Part shown: one piece after another, positions 1-12,111 of the stretch | How positions within the stretch are numbered: the stretch's first letter is position 1 | Layout: each line of letters opens with the position of its first letter | Source of the DNA: Margaritifera margaritifera | Taxonomy: Eukaryota; Mollusca; Bivalvia; Unionida; Margaritiferidae | Assembly: GCA_029931535.1 (NCBI GenBank) | Contig: JAQPZY010001675.1 | Span: forward strand, 8,240,001 to 8,304,000 | Direction of reading: 5' to 3' | Length of the DNA stretch: 64,000 nucleotides | Notes under the pieces: generated by a model | Told to the model about the DNA's origin: nothing | The model's input: the letters and a program-made list of their open reading frames with translations, nothing else | The model's database searches: none | Translations under genes and position numbers: made by a program

Positions 1-299
1 AGCCCGAGTCCCCTGTTGATAAAAACTTAGACTCATCCTTGTTATTTAATGGTGTGCAATCAGATCTTTGTAGGACTAATACAAACACAGTTCATGCATT
101 AGTACTTACCTTGATTAGCCATTACAGTTGAGGTCTCACATGCAATGCATGCAGTCAACTCTTCTAATATAAACTTATTCACATGAACAATACACATTTA
201 ATCCATAGAGAGTAACCCATCACAATATACCCATCACAATATACAATGTGTAGTCAATAGATTACCATGGAATACAAATATTTATTACTACTTTTAATT
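1..299. other. No gene recognised
   Basis: AT-rich sequence with no long open frame, splice-flanked coding stretch or clear repeat. It may be an intron or 3' flank of the minus-strand RNF34-like gene, whose downstream exons would lie in this direction, but no RING exon is visible here. Confidence 0.4.
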
Positions 300-1530
300 G
301 CACTGGTCAGAAATGGCCTGTTGTGTAGGCTAGGATGTATAATAGCATGGAAGAATGTGTTGTGGTCATGAGCTAAACACAATACTTAACCTATGTTAGT
401 AAAGCATAAAATGTAGGTCACAGTGACCTTTTTGTGTTGTAAGGGTGTATTGTGGTAATACAGATGCACAACTATTAAATTTCACATTTCTAACATAAAA
501 AGAAACCAAGAATGAACTTTAAAACTTCAAAAAAGTCACTGAAGTATGAAATATATGTCACAAGAACTCTTTTTGCAACAAGGGTGTAATACTTATTGAG
601 ACATATACCCTCACCAAGTTTCAAGATTCTAGGAAAATATGCATATAGCATGGCAAATGTGGTCATGAGCTAAACACACCAATGTAACCAAAGTCAACAA
701 GTGAACTTCTTATGTTGTAAGGGTATGGTAGTAATTGTGATGCATATCATCATCAATTTGATGATTCAAGCATGAACACTGCCTAAGAAATGAACATCAC
801 ACACAAAATTTATTTAATCAAAGTCAGTGAAGCACAAAATGTTGGCCATAATGCCCTACTTGTGCTATAAGGGTGTATTGTTTACCAAGATGCATCCCCT
901 CACTTAATTTCACAATTCTTGATAGAATAGTATGTACATGGCATGCAAAAATCTATGTGGACATGAACTCAATACAAAAACATAACCTAAGCCAATAAAA
1001 TATGAAACATTGGTCACAGTGGCCTTATTTTGTTGCATGGGAATGGTACTAAGAAAGATGTATAAAATCATCTTGTTTGATGATTCGAGCATGAACAAGT
1101 GCTTGAGATATAAACCTAAAATAAAATTTAACTTAAGTCAGTGAAGTGTGAAATATGGGTAACAGTGTCCTACTTTTGTGATGAGGGCATAGTACTCACC
1201 AAGAATCATCCCCTTATCATGTTTATTCCAGGTATAACACAATGAAAGGTGCAAAAATACCTATGTGGTCATGAGTTTAACACAAACACTTAACCTAGGC
1301 GTGTTGAGATGTGAATGTAGGTCACAGTGGCCTTCTTTTATTGTAAGAGTGTGGTAGTAACAGAGATGCATACAATCAAGTTTAACCATTTTAGCATGAA
1401 TAGTGCTTGAGAAAAAAACTAAAAACACAGAATGCAAATAAGTCAGTAAGTGTGAAATATGGGTTAGTGACCTACTTTTGTGATAAAAGTTTGTATACAG
1501 GGTACCAAAAAAAAAAAAAAATGGTCAAGA
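300..1530. repeat. Degenerate ~145-bp tandem repeat, about 8 units
   Basis: A module reading roughly 'ggtcacagtggccttctttt' then 'gttgtaagggtgt' recurs near 418, 557, 700, 843, 1013, 1157, 1319 and 1461, so most steps are about 140-170 bp. Intervening text also recurs, for example 'tggtcatgagctaaacacaa', 'catgaacagtgcttgaga' and 'gtcagtgaagtgtgaaatat'. Units are well diverged. No coding capacity is visible. It lies 3' of, or in a downstream intron of, the minus-strand RNF34-like exon. Confidence 0.7.
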
Positions 1531-1770
1531 GCTAAGTGCAAAATCTTCACCAAGAATGTATCAGTGTATATGTATATAAAAAGTTAGCCCCCTTAGGTGC
1601 CATGAAACCCACTCCAACTGCTGCCAAGAACCTAGGAAGAAAGAAAGGTTGTGATGCAGTGAGGTTTTACATACATATATGCTTATATATGTGCAGATGT
1701 AGACACCAACTCTTGTACATTTAGCTCTATTCTACTTTGTAGAGACAAGCCTAAAAACCAGTGAACTTAC

Positions 1771-2055
1771 TGGCATGGCTGTAGATTGTGAACTACTAGG
1801 GATTTGGCTGCCATTTTGATCACTGCCACCAAAATTGATGAATACTGCATCAATCAGATCCTCCTTCTCACAACAAGCACTGATGTCAACTTTGCACTTA
1901 TGCAAAAGGGCTTTCAAGTCATCAATTTTCCAATTCATCAGTTCTGACCGTGTGAAAATCCCGGAGATAAGAATTTGGCACTTTTTACACTGATTTTTCA
2001 GCAGGTGGTGCATACATTTTGAACAGAAGCACCTTCCACAGTCTTTACATATTTT
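1771..2055 (-). CDS. RNF34: RNF34/RFFL-like E3 ubiquitin ligase, internal exon
   Basis: Partial gene: one 285-nt exon of 95 codons, phase 0 at both ends. On the minus strand a tttcag acceptor precedes it (AG at 2057-2056) and GTAAGT follows it (GT at 1770-1769). The first residues, CKDCGRCFCSKC, match the second half of the FYVE-like zinc finger of RNF34/rififylin, where the vertebrate proteins have the same C-x-D-C...F-C-S-x-C spacing. A further C-x2-C pair follows, then a helical SAP-like segment containing RSELMNWKIDDLKALL and the family-typical CEKEDLIDAVF. A Ser-rich linker (SSSQS) ends the exon. Known members are membrane-associated RING E3 ligases acting on caspases, p53 and other targets. 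The first half of the finger and the C-terminal RING must lie in other exons, and I could not locate them in the window. RNF34 and RFFL are vertebrate paralogues, so an invertebrate copy would be pre-duplication; the symbol is approximate. Confidence 0.85.
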
Positions 2056-2439
2056 CTGAAATATAAAATACAAAATGAGAGTGGTAATGGATTCAATATC
2101 TAATTAAATCAAAGTTAGAGTTAAAGCCTTGTCATTGGATTTTGATTTGGAAATTGAAGTATATGTCACAACCCAAAAAATATAAGGCATTTTTTTCAGT
2201 CCACATCCCATTCCCACCCTCTTTTCAATGACTCTGTATTATGTAAGTTATAAAAAAAAAAAGTGATGATAGGCAAGTTTGGATTGTCTCTATTTAAAAG
2301 CCAAATATAATAGGCCTCTTGTTAATATGAATCTGTTTAAGAACTTATTAGACCAAGGTCTCATCCTGTGACTTTTGGGTGCAAAAAAGTTTTTTGTTTT
2401 TCTTTGTCGGGCAATTATTTATAACAAGGTTTAATATCA

Positions 2440-2830
2440 ATCCTTTTGTGATTCAATCACTGTTTTGTTGGCACCAGTAGCAGCCAAAATTGACAAAGGC
2501 AATTAAAATTTCCTTGTCAACTAAACTAACTGTTACCTGAACAGTGGACATGGTTTTTTTTTAGCAGACAAGGAAACTGCAGAAAACCATGATGTAGTCT
2601 GACTCTACAACAATGACTGATTCAAAGCATATAATGCTAGAAAAGTGAATAGTTATTGCAGAAATTAAGAAAAGCAAAACACATTTTGGTGCCGGTGATA
2701 ACGATATGTGTTTGAATTACTTGAATAAACAAGATACAGGTAAGGATATTTTTTTACACAGTAGGGGCTACTGGGCTTCCCTTTTTCCCATTTCTGGAAT
2801 GAACACTGTGTGTGCATACACTATAATTCT
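2440..2830. repeat. Partial copy of a foldback repeat family
   Basis: Sequence around 2500-2760 ('tttccttgtcaactaaacta', 'cctgaacagtggacatggtt', 'catgatgtagtctgactcta', 'aataaacaagatacaggtaa') matches the centre, right arm and right flank of the long palindrome at 20508-21082 and on to about 21215. The left arm is only partly retained here. The downstream string 'ctggaatgaacactgt' is also shared with about 21210-21225. No coding potential. The two copies in one window show that this is a dispersed family. Confidence 0.65.
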
Positions 2831-3179
2831 GAATATTTATCGACCAATCCAAATATAAATTCATATGTGAAAGAATGAAAACATACCTCTAAGACAAAAG
2901 AAAAGTTTATATAAAAAATGACATATTTTTTACTTATTGCTTTGTGTCACCAAGACAGTTATCGGATATATTTAAAGACAGTATTATTTTATGTGAGCAC
3001 CAATGGATTCCAACATGGTCACAGAATTCTCAATAGACGCGTACCCTCGGGTATTGACACGTGGAATTTAAATTTGACCAATTTCTGATGCAAGGAAATT
3101 CCAACCTGTGTGTTTTTATGACACACGTTGATTTAGCCCAGAGCACCAGTCTTATTAACCTTTGATTTGCCTCCGGCAT

Positions 3180-3345
3180 AATTTCCTACTAAGCGTTCGC
3201 TGTCGATAAGAAACTGACTATGCGCCGGTGATCGACATTTAGACTACTGTTTACACCTATGCAAAATCAATATGAACTGGGCGGAGCTAACAGGTCACTG
3301 ATGTCACGCTTAGGTGGGCATAACTGATTCAAGGTTAGATTCTTT
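3180..3345 (-). promoter_or_regulatory. Possible promoter of the minus-strand RNF34-like gene
   Basis: This stretch is locally richer in CpG than its surroundings and contains a GC box (gggcggagc at about 3279-3287) and a CRE-like tgatgtca near 3300. It sits upstream of the RNF34-like exon on the minus strand. There is no transcript evidence and no confirmed first exon, so this is only a candidate. The rest of 2831-3600 shows no recognisable gene. Confidence 0.2.
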
Positions 3346-3626
3346 TGAGATTATCTTTGACGTTTATGATAGAAGAAGAGGGCATTAATTATGACTTGAT
3401 TGGATTAACTTTTGAATCAAACATCGGCATTTGTTTGATTGCCCATCAACATACATGTGATTCTACTGGTGGTAGGACAAAAATACAGTTTAAAGGCAGT
3501 CTGCCGCACATACCGTTTTATAGTTGAAATCCATCGCTTTTGAAAAATAAAAGATTTTTTTTTTTTCAGACAAAAAGAATTGGTATGTTTGTGCATTCTA
3601 TCCCCACATTACAGAAACAGTGGGAA

Positions 3627-5166
3627 CCAGTCTACTGTGGCACGTCTCTTTTTACTCAAATATACTCAAATCCACCCATGAAATATATGTAAAGAGGTAC
3701 ATTTATATAGGTATAACAGTTTTTAATTGATAATTAATGAATGTAAATACTTTAAGCCTACACTTTCTCTGTTATTGACTGCGGATGGGTTACTAGAATC
3801 ACCAAAATACGCTAAAAAACCGAAGTACACAAAAAATACAGAAGTATTTAAATTTTTCCGTATATATTGCTGTACACACGGAAAGTATGATATGTACTTG
3901 TTTGAACAATAATAAAAAGCAAAATAAACTTTGTTTTAAGGGATTTTGATATGAATTATTTACTTTGTTCCTATTTATAGCACAATTCATGGTAATGATG
4001 TCACTTGGTCATACTTGATTGGACAGGTATGATAAACGGCGAATTGTAATACATACACAGAATGAATGTAAAAAGCATAAAAGTACCAAAAGTATTCGCC
4101 AACATTATATTATATATTTAATTACTCTTGTAAAGATATAGTTTTTTGACAAATAAGAAAAAAGTTCATAGCATTTAATTTATTTTTTGTTCAAAAGCTT
4201 TCCAAATATTTTGACAATGTCAACAGAAAAACATGTATTTATACACTGGTTTTGATGATAAGACAGTAGAAAGTAATTTATTAAAACAAGAATTTCAGTT
4301 ATAATAATCTAATAAATTAACTGCATTAATTACTTCATGTAAGTAGAACATGATAAATAATGACAATCCTGGACTATACATATGCCAGAAATGACTCTCA
4401 CAACACATAAATAATCGAGTGACAAGAAATGCCTTCATTGAAATATACCAATTAATTTACACATTACCATAATCCCACAGTGGATTTGTGGCATATGTGT
4501 TTAATTGATATATGCCAATAAACCGAACCAGAAACAATAAAATGCCTGATTCAAATATATATAATAAATCAACATTGAAATCTGTTTTGTTTTTCAGGAA
4601 AGAATAATTATAATTACATGAGAACATATCAACTAGACATCATACTATCATAACTCTCAACCGTAATCACAGTCCCATACATACTTGATACACTTCAAAA
4701 AAACATGGTTCAAAAAGTAGTTGATGAACATACATAACTATAAAACTCAGATACCAATGTGTAATGATGTAATGAAATGGATGTTGATAAACATAGAGAA
4801 TATATTACATGCAGAAAAAACCACCCGAAAAAATAGCCAATAGTGAAATCAGTTAACACAGATTTAACTGCAGGTATAAACCTGATTGCATTTGACAACT
4901 AAACCAATCGTCACATGAACAGTAAAACACTGAAAGTAACAGATTAATATTAACAGGCCCAACAATTTCTTAGGGCCTGCCGTCAACTCAGTTATAAAAA
5001 ATAAATTAATCTTTGCAGTAAATATAAAAATTGGTTCCTTGCAAGAGTTATTACAGATTACTACAGGTTTTATATGCAAAACTGTACAGGTTTTTATATA
5101 AAAAAAATTTAACTAGTCTTGGGCCCATGACTGCTCTGCCCTGGAATTTCTGTCAGCAGACCTGAA

Positions 5167-5261
<95 letters not shown>

Positions 5262-5411
5262 CTTCATTTTTTTAAAATACACCAATAACACAATATCAAT
5301 ATACTTTTAATATTCTAAATGGTATATTTCAGTGTATTTGAGTATATTTTAGTGTATTTGAGTATATTTTAGTGTATTTGAGTAAAAAAGATGCACCCCA
5401 GTCTACTGGGG
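3627..5411. mobile_element. Non-autonomous TIR element, ~1.8 kb
   Basis: The left end has ccagtctactgtgg, then 'tctttttactcaaatatact'. The right end is its inverted counterpart, a 'gtatttgagtaaaaaag' run followed by 'atgcaccccagtctactggg'. The right subterminal region carries three ~20-bp copies of 'gtgtatttgagtatatttta'. Each tip is itself partly palindromic (CCAGTCTACTGG type). The interior is AT-rich, holds an (AT)n tract and has no transposase-like frame. The superfamily is not recognised. End points are good to a few bases. Confidence 0.55.
5168..5260. repeat. (AT)n microsatellite, ~90 bp
   Basis: Uninterrupted TA dinucleotides inside the right part of the TIR element. Such a tract can extrude as a cruciform and is prone to length change. 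Confidence 0.97.
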
Positions 5412-5694
5412 ACCTGAAATGTTATACCAGTGCAAAGATGTGTGGTATTCAGATTACGAAGGCTAACACTTGTATAAAACAAGCTGTTAATCGATTACCT
5501 TACTGTTTGTAATCTGGAGAGTTTTAGGCCAAATGTTTTATGAGGTGTTATAAGCAATAACAGGATCAAAGGTGGTCCATAATGGCTTTCAAGTCTTTTA
5601 ATAAAAATTGGCTGAACTTTGATTTTTTTTTGTATTGTTTATTTGTTCTTGCATTGCTCAAGATGTTTTTAAAGGAATATTTAAGGGAAGTTTA

Positions 5695-6009
5695 CAGTAT
5701 ATACTCGCGTATAGGCCCGTTCACATATAAGCCGACCCCACCCCCCCCCAAACTGAATAGGTAAAAACATTAAAAAGTGCATGACCTGCGGATAAGCCAA
5801 CCCATAAAACATCATCCGTTTTTGTCTAACCTGAATCCCCAGGTCCTCCTGTACCAAGGTTTCCTGGCTAACAGCAATATATACCAGTAGTCAACAAGAA
5901 AACTTAAATATCTTCAAGTTTAGACCTTGTCCCATGGATAGGTGACCCCTGCCTGTTCCAGGCTTTTATTTTTTCCTAAATTATTTGGCTTATATGCGAG
6001 TATATACAG
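5695..6009. mobile_element. 315-bp MITE with TA target duplication
   Basis: The left terminus is TA|CAGTATATACTCGCGTATAGGCC. The right terminus, read inverted, is TA|CTGTATATACTCGCATATAAGCC, giving about 25-bp TIRs flanked by TA (5693-5694 and 6010-6011). The TA duplication and TIR style fit a Tc1/mariner/pogo-type family mobilised in trans; this superfamily call is inference. There is no coding capacity. It directly abuts the 5' side of the LINE that follows. Confidence 0.75.
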
Positions 6010-6105
6010 TACATATGTTTTAGTTCAATTTATGTAAAAATGCTGAAAAATAAGCTTTCCCCCAATGCTAAAAAAAAAAAAAACACTGGCTAAGAAATAT
6101 GAAAC

Positions 6106-6705
6106 TTGGGAATACATCTCATGTCCACTCTGAAAATTTCTCCTCAGGATGAACTTAGCTTGGAGGAGTATTGGAGAGCAGTCCTCAAAAACCCATCCAC
6201 AAAGGAAAATGAAAAAATGAGGAGTGACCTGAAAGATTCTGACATGAGATCGAAGCAAGCAAGTGTAGCTTCAAAGCAAATCGAACTATATTCAAGGAAG
6301 CTGAATGTTAAAGTTTTAGGGCTGGAGGAGGAGGAAAATGAAAATTGGAGAGAGAGAATTCTGAAATTGGTGAACGAAGTCACAAGGATTAACTTAGATA
6401 ACAGGAACATAGTGGTAGTGCATAGGATATCAGGCCGACAGGGGCAGCCAAGGCCAGTGATTGTCAAATTCTGGAGTCTGGATTGTAAACTTCTAATTAT
6501 CAAGAAACAGAAAGATTTCAGACAAAACAAAGGAATTAGACTGGTAGAGGATGTGACCAGGATGAATACTGAACTTGTCAATAAATTATCCAAGCATCAG
6601 GAAATTGACAGTGCATGGTACTTTAACGGTTTTGTGTATGGTAAAACTAAATCAGGAAAAAGGATAAAATTTGCCATTTATGATGAAATTGATGAGAAAA
6701 TTTGA
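6106..6705 (+). CDS. LINE ORF1 protein (Transposase_22/L1 ORF1-like)
   Basis: Open frame of 199 residues. An acidic, basic and Lys-rich N-terminal third (about residues 15-75) probably forms a coiled coil for trimerisation. An RRM-like segment follows from SRKLNVKVLGLEEEENENWR (about 64-83), through VVVHRISGRQGQPRPVIVKF (about 104-123), to a C-terminal domain with the typical RLVEDVT (about 145-151). In L1-type elements ORF1p coats the RNA and acts as a nucleic-acid chaperone. The next in-frame Met, five codons downstream at 6121, is an alternative start. It is the only intact protein of this LINE, which is notable because ORF2 downstream is badly degraded. An antisense frame over 6144-6593 is a shadow. 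Confidence 0.8.
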   Translation: MGIHLMSTLKISPQDELSLEEYWRAVLKNPSTKENEKMRSDLKDSDMRSKQASVASKQIELYSRKLNVKVLGLEEEENENWRERILKLVNEVTRINLDNRNIVVVHRISGRQGQPRPVIVKFWSLDCKLLIIKKQKDFRQNKGIRLVEDVTRMNTELVNKLSKHQEIDSAWYFNGFVYGKTKSGKRIKFAIYDEIDEKI

Positions 6706-7431
6706 ATGTAAGTGCAATTCACAACTCTATGAACTCATGAAATTGGCCAAATAGGTATGTGAACTTACATTTTGCTGCTCCCCTTTCTGCTCTAATTTCT
6801 TTTAATATTCTTTTGTAAGTTACTTCTTTCCCTCATGAGTTCTGTCATTAATCCATAGATTCATTATTCACTCATCCATTTTGTCATATCTTTCCTTAAT
6901 CAATTCACTCACTAATTCATAAATCATCTTTCACACATATACACATTTATTTACTCAGTCATTTACTCACCTTTTTCAACACTACTCATCCACAATCAAT
7001 TTTTCAGTCTCCCATCCTCGCTCATTCATTCAATCACTCACCACATCCATGTATACTCTCATTCATACTTTCTTTTTCTTCCTTATTACCCCTTCTTTCA
7101 CTCATTCATTTGTAATTTATACTTGTATTTTTCTGTGCCTATTGGTTCACTTAACAGATTTGACTCCGGAACGAGAACAGTCTTTACGAGGTGAATAAGA
7201 GTTATCTCAAATGGATTTGTTTCACTTGTTGTTTATTGTCCACTGTATCAATGTTAACTGCAGCCAAATCTACAGCATGTACTGTTGTTACACAATGGAT
7301 GGTTTTATGATGGATGTTTGTATTCTGTGTGAGTGTGAGTGTGAAAGCCATGCATATGATAAATTCCAGGTGATAATTACTTCATACATTCCTGTACAAG
7401 AACATGTATATGTAAAATTTCTGCTGTTTTC

Positions 7432-10400
7432 ATGGATAATAACATAAAAATTATATCTATGAATGTTAGAGGCCTGCAAGGTTCAGTCTTTAAACGAAGG
7501 GACATTTTCCATTGGATAAAACAAAAGAATATATCTATGTAGTATGTTTGCAAGAAACTCATAGTACAAAGAATGATGAAATATACTGGGCTGCTGAATG
7601 GGGATACAAATCCATATTTAGCCACTGCTCTAGTAATAGTGCTGGGGTCGCAATATTATTTAGAAATACTTTTGAATTTGCGATTCATAGAGAAAGATGT
7701 GACAGTCAAGGGAGATTTATTATTTTAGATATTACAATTAATGGCAACAGAATAACCCTCGTGAATTTGTATGGTTATAATGATGATAATCGTAGCTTTT
7801 TTAGAAAGTTAAAGGAGAAGATTTTAGTTTTTAAGAACTCATCAATTATAATGTGTGGAGATTAGAATACTAATCAAGACTTAGATTTGGATACTTATAA
7901 TATTCTACATGACAAACACCAACAGTCTAGAGCAGTGATTCAAGACCTGAAAAACAAATTGGAATTAATTGAACCCTGGCGAAATTCCAATCAAGACTTA
8001 AAGATGTATACCATGAGGCAAAAATCTCCCTTGAAACAAAGTAGGTTAGATTATTTTCTTGTATCTGATGACATTCATATGAATACAGCTGATGCATGTA
8101 TCTTACCAGGGTATAAGACTGATCATTCAGCTTTTGTTTTGAGTGTGGCTTTTTCAACGTGTCCAAGGGGAAAAGGATATTGGAAATTTAATGCCCAACT
8201 GTTGAGGAACATTGAATATACTGATTTGGTCAAAAAGTGTATAACTGATACTGTAAATGAATATTATGTAGGGGAAATAAAGATGACTCTCTCCATGTTT
8301 CTCTTTCCTGTAATGATCAAATGTTCTTTGAATTTTTTTAAAATGAAAATAAGATCTAAAACTATATGTTATTCTATTAGGAAAACAAATGAGTAACGGG
8401 AAAAATTAAAGAAAATTTAACAGGAAATAATAGAAATTCATGGGGGACTGTCGAATAACATAGATGGGGAAACTTTAGAAAAAAAGAAAGCAGAATTAGA
8501 GGAATCTAGAAAAAAAAATACATAGAAGGTGTTATATTAAGATCCAATGCTAGATGGTACAAATTTGGAGAAAAGAGCACGAAGTACTTTTTAAATCTTG
8601 AAAAAAGAAATTATGTCAAAAAGACAATAAAGGAAATTATTTTAGATGATGAGACAAATATATCAGACCAAACAGATATTTTAGAAGCCCAAAAACAGTT
8701 TTATATGGAATTTTACAAAAGTAGAATTGCTCAGCTTGATGTTGAGGATACTCAAGAAACTCAAAATTGATTTTTTAATCACAATATTAAATTAAGTAAA
8801 GAGGAAAGAGAATCATGCGATGGTCTACTTACAATTAATTAATACGGTATGTATCTAAAATGGATGGAAAATGGAAAAAGTCCTGGCTCAGATGGATTCA
8901 CTGCAGAGTTCTATAAATTCTTTTGGAAGACACCTGGGGGATTTCTATGCAGATCAATAAATTATGGATATACTGTAGGAAAACTTTCCGATTTTCAGTC
9001 TCAAGAACTCATCACATGTCTACCAAAGGAAGAAAAAGACAGAAGATACTTTAAAAAATGGAGACCTATATCACTTTTAAATACTGACTATAAGATTGCA
9101 TCGGGAGCCATTGCAGCTAGGATTAAAAAGGTTCTTCCATCAATAATCAGTGATACTCAAAAAGGATTTATGAAGGGTAGATACATTGGAGAAAATACAA
9201 GGTCTATTATACGATATTATGGATCAACGAGAGAATGAAAATAGATATGGTTTATTATTGTTAATAGACTCTGAAAAAAGCCTTTGACTCAATTAACTGG
9301 AGCATTGTGGAAAAAGCTTTACAACCTTTTAACTTGATTCTCTTTGTAAGTGGTTTAAACTGTTCTGTAATAACTCTAAAAGTTGTGTTATAAATAATGG
9401 GCATATGTCATCATTTTTAGTCTTGAAAGAGGATGTCATCAAGGAGATCCCCTTGCACCTTATTTGTTTATCATTGGTGTTGAGATTTTAGCTATAACTT
9501 TAAAGTAAAATGTGGATGTATGTTGACTGATCTTTAATGTCAGTGAATATAAATTGCCGATGATGCTTTTATTCTTCTTGATGGATCTCAACATTCTCTT
9601 AATGTAACTATGAATATCTTGCAATTTTTTTCTTCTATTATCTGGACTTAAATGTAACATAACAAAGGCTATTTGGATTGGAAACAAGAAATTTTCTAAT
9701 GAAAGAATGTCCCATTATGGGCCTAAATTGGTCTTCTTCTAACTTTACACTCCTTGGCATAGATTTTTCTCTGGATTGACAACAAATGGTGGAAATTAAT
9801 TATATGAAGAAACTAACGAAGGCAAAATGAATACTGGCAAGCTGGAGTCAAAGACATCTGTTAGTAGTTGGTAAGGTAATTGTTGTAAAAACTCTTGTTC
9901 ATACATCTTTTTTCAGCATTTCCAAATCCATCAGCAAAAGCTGAAGCAGAACTAAATCTTACATTATTTAACTTTGTATGGGGTGGTAAAGTAAAGAGAA
10001 TTAAACATGATATACTACTATCCCCGGAGAACGAGGGAGGACTAAATATGATACACATTTATTCATTCATTAGGTATATTAAGATAAGATGGGTTAAAAC
10101 ATTGCTGGAAGGTGAAAATGAAGCATGGCAGAACTTAGTCAATACAACTATATTCAGAAATCAAAAGGATATTTGGAACTTAGGGAGAAGTAAATTAGAA
10201 GAATTTAGTAAGCTCATTAAAAACAGTTTTTGGAGAGATGTAATTTCGGCAGTATCTAATTGGAAAGAGGAACCGCAAAGTCCAAACGAGTATTTATCTC
10301 TGAGTATTTTAAATTTTATTCTCCCTAGAATGTTCTATCAATACAAATCCTGGACAGAAGCCGGTATTGAAATTCTGAATGATTTAGTAGATGATCACGG

Positions 10401-10759
10401 TAATTTAATACCTTTTGAAATGATAAAACAAAAATGATAAAACAAAAAACTAGATGTGATGATTTCTTGAAATACTTCTCCTTAATATCCAAAATTCCAA
10501 AAGCATGGAAAGGTGCTATCAAAAACCATTTAGTACATAATAATTTTGATAAGCAGGAGGATAAAATAATGAACTTGCAAAAACAAAATTCACTCAAGTT
10601 TGTTTACAAAGACCTTTTAAAAAAGGCAACACACTGCTAAACAAAAAACTTGGATGCAAGTATTAAATAAAAATATAAGTAGTGAGGAGTGGTCTGAGAT
10701 TTATAGCCGGGCAAAATGTTGTACTAAGGATACCAAGTTGATCTCTTTTAACTTTAAAT
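7432..10759 (+). pseudogene. LINE ORF2 remnant: endonuclease and reverse transcriptase
   Basis: Starts at an ATG giving MDNNIKIISMNVRGLQG, the usual APE-type endonuclease beginning. A frameshift or stop occurs near 7537. Endonuclease motifs then appear: VCLQETH (about 7539-7560), VNLYGYN, MCGD interrupted by a stop at 7863, SRLDYFLVS and TDHSAFVLSV (to about 8150). The RT begins near 8849 with GKSPGSDGFTAEFYKFFW and KKWRPISLLNTDYKI. The fingers/palm part continues with CHQGDPLAPYLFI near 9435-9475. The catalytic box reads I-A-D-D near 9557-9568 instead of Y/F-A-D-D. Thumb/connection-like sequence runs through 9895-10857. Stops and frameshifts throughout mark a pseudogene. It is broken at 10760 by the nested element. 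Confidence 0.85.
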
Positions 10760-10761
10760 TA

Positions 10762-12071
10762 CCGTATTTGCCGGCCTATAAGTTGATACTTTTTGACCTG
10801 GAAGTCTGGGCTTCGTCTTATACTCCGAATCGGCTTATATATGGATTATGTCATTGAAATTGCATTACCGTATGTTAATGTAATTTTCATACATGAAAAT
10901 TTTTTTAATAAAATTCCAAGTACGAAAAGTATAGTGTAAAAAAATAAGTATCATTTTGGGGAAGAGATCATGTGCAAAAAATTATAGGACCCAACATTGA
11001 GAAGGATTCCGAAATATTTACGTGATTGTCAGTATTAAATTCACGTGCATCAGACGTAATTGTGCTAAAGCAGCATGGACTAGTAATATATGTTGTTTAA
11101 ATTTCCTTATATATGTGTATGTTAGAATAGACAAGTTAGAAAACGGATAACCATGACATGGACATGGGTATTCCATTGCACATTTTTCTTATTGCATCTT
11201 GTGATCGAAATAAAATATGCCCCGATATGAGAGAGAGAGATTTCAGCCCTTCATGCTGTTTTGCTTATTGTACCTTACTGACTCCTTTTAGCTGAAGCTT
11301 TTTTCAAACAGAAAAAACAGTAATAAAATAGTCAATGGAAATTAAAACAATACACACCATACCCCTTCAGTTTCAAAGATATATAATTTATATTTAAATA
11401 TTCACAATATTTATATCCATATAGTTTAAATCCCAAGACCATTTAGCATGCTGTGTTGTTTTCTTTGCAAATACAATGAACTCTATATTCCCACGGAATA
11501 AAATTACCCTTTATCAGTAAGAGCATGTACACTTCCTGTAGTTAGGCGGCATTTTGGTTTTGATCTTTGCTCATGAATTCAAAGCTCCGACGCTTCTGTC
11601 GGCAAGATCAAAAGATGTCACTGGTTGAGAAACTTACATGAGCAAGCACCTGGCATTACAGGTAATTTACACAGTACTGCATACATTAATATACTTCACA
11701 GGATCGATTTACAATACCCTCTGGGAAGCCTCATTTCCCTATTGGTAGCCTCACTAATTTGATCACATCTACTGCAGGTGTTAACTGGAATGACCTGGCC
11801 AAAGCTGTAGGCATATTTAATTAGAATGTAAATAACACTGCAAAGCCATTTGGTTCTTTCTGATAATGGATATAAAAACAAGAATAAACTGTTTATTCAG
11901 AGATATTAATTGATAATGGAATACTGTAATGTTCCTGTACATGAGTAAGATCACAATCATCAGGTAACTCAACAATACATATTACAACCGTCCTGTAATC
12001 TCTCTCTCTCTCTCTCTCTCCAAAAACTACAAGTATGCATAAGTTCTTACACACTGACATAGTGTTGTTTC

Positions 12072-12111
<40 letters not shown>

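Noticed and set aside
3345..3527. 60-codon plus-strand frame
   Set aside because: No recognisable domain, and no splice or promoter support on this strand.
6144..6593. 149-codon minus-strand frame
   Set aside because: Antisense shadow of the LINE ORF1.
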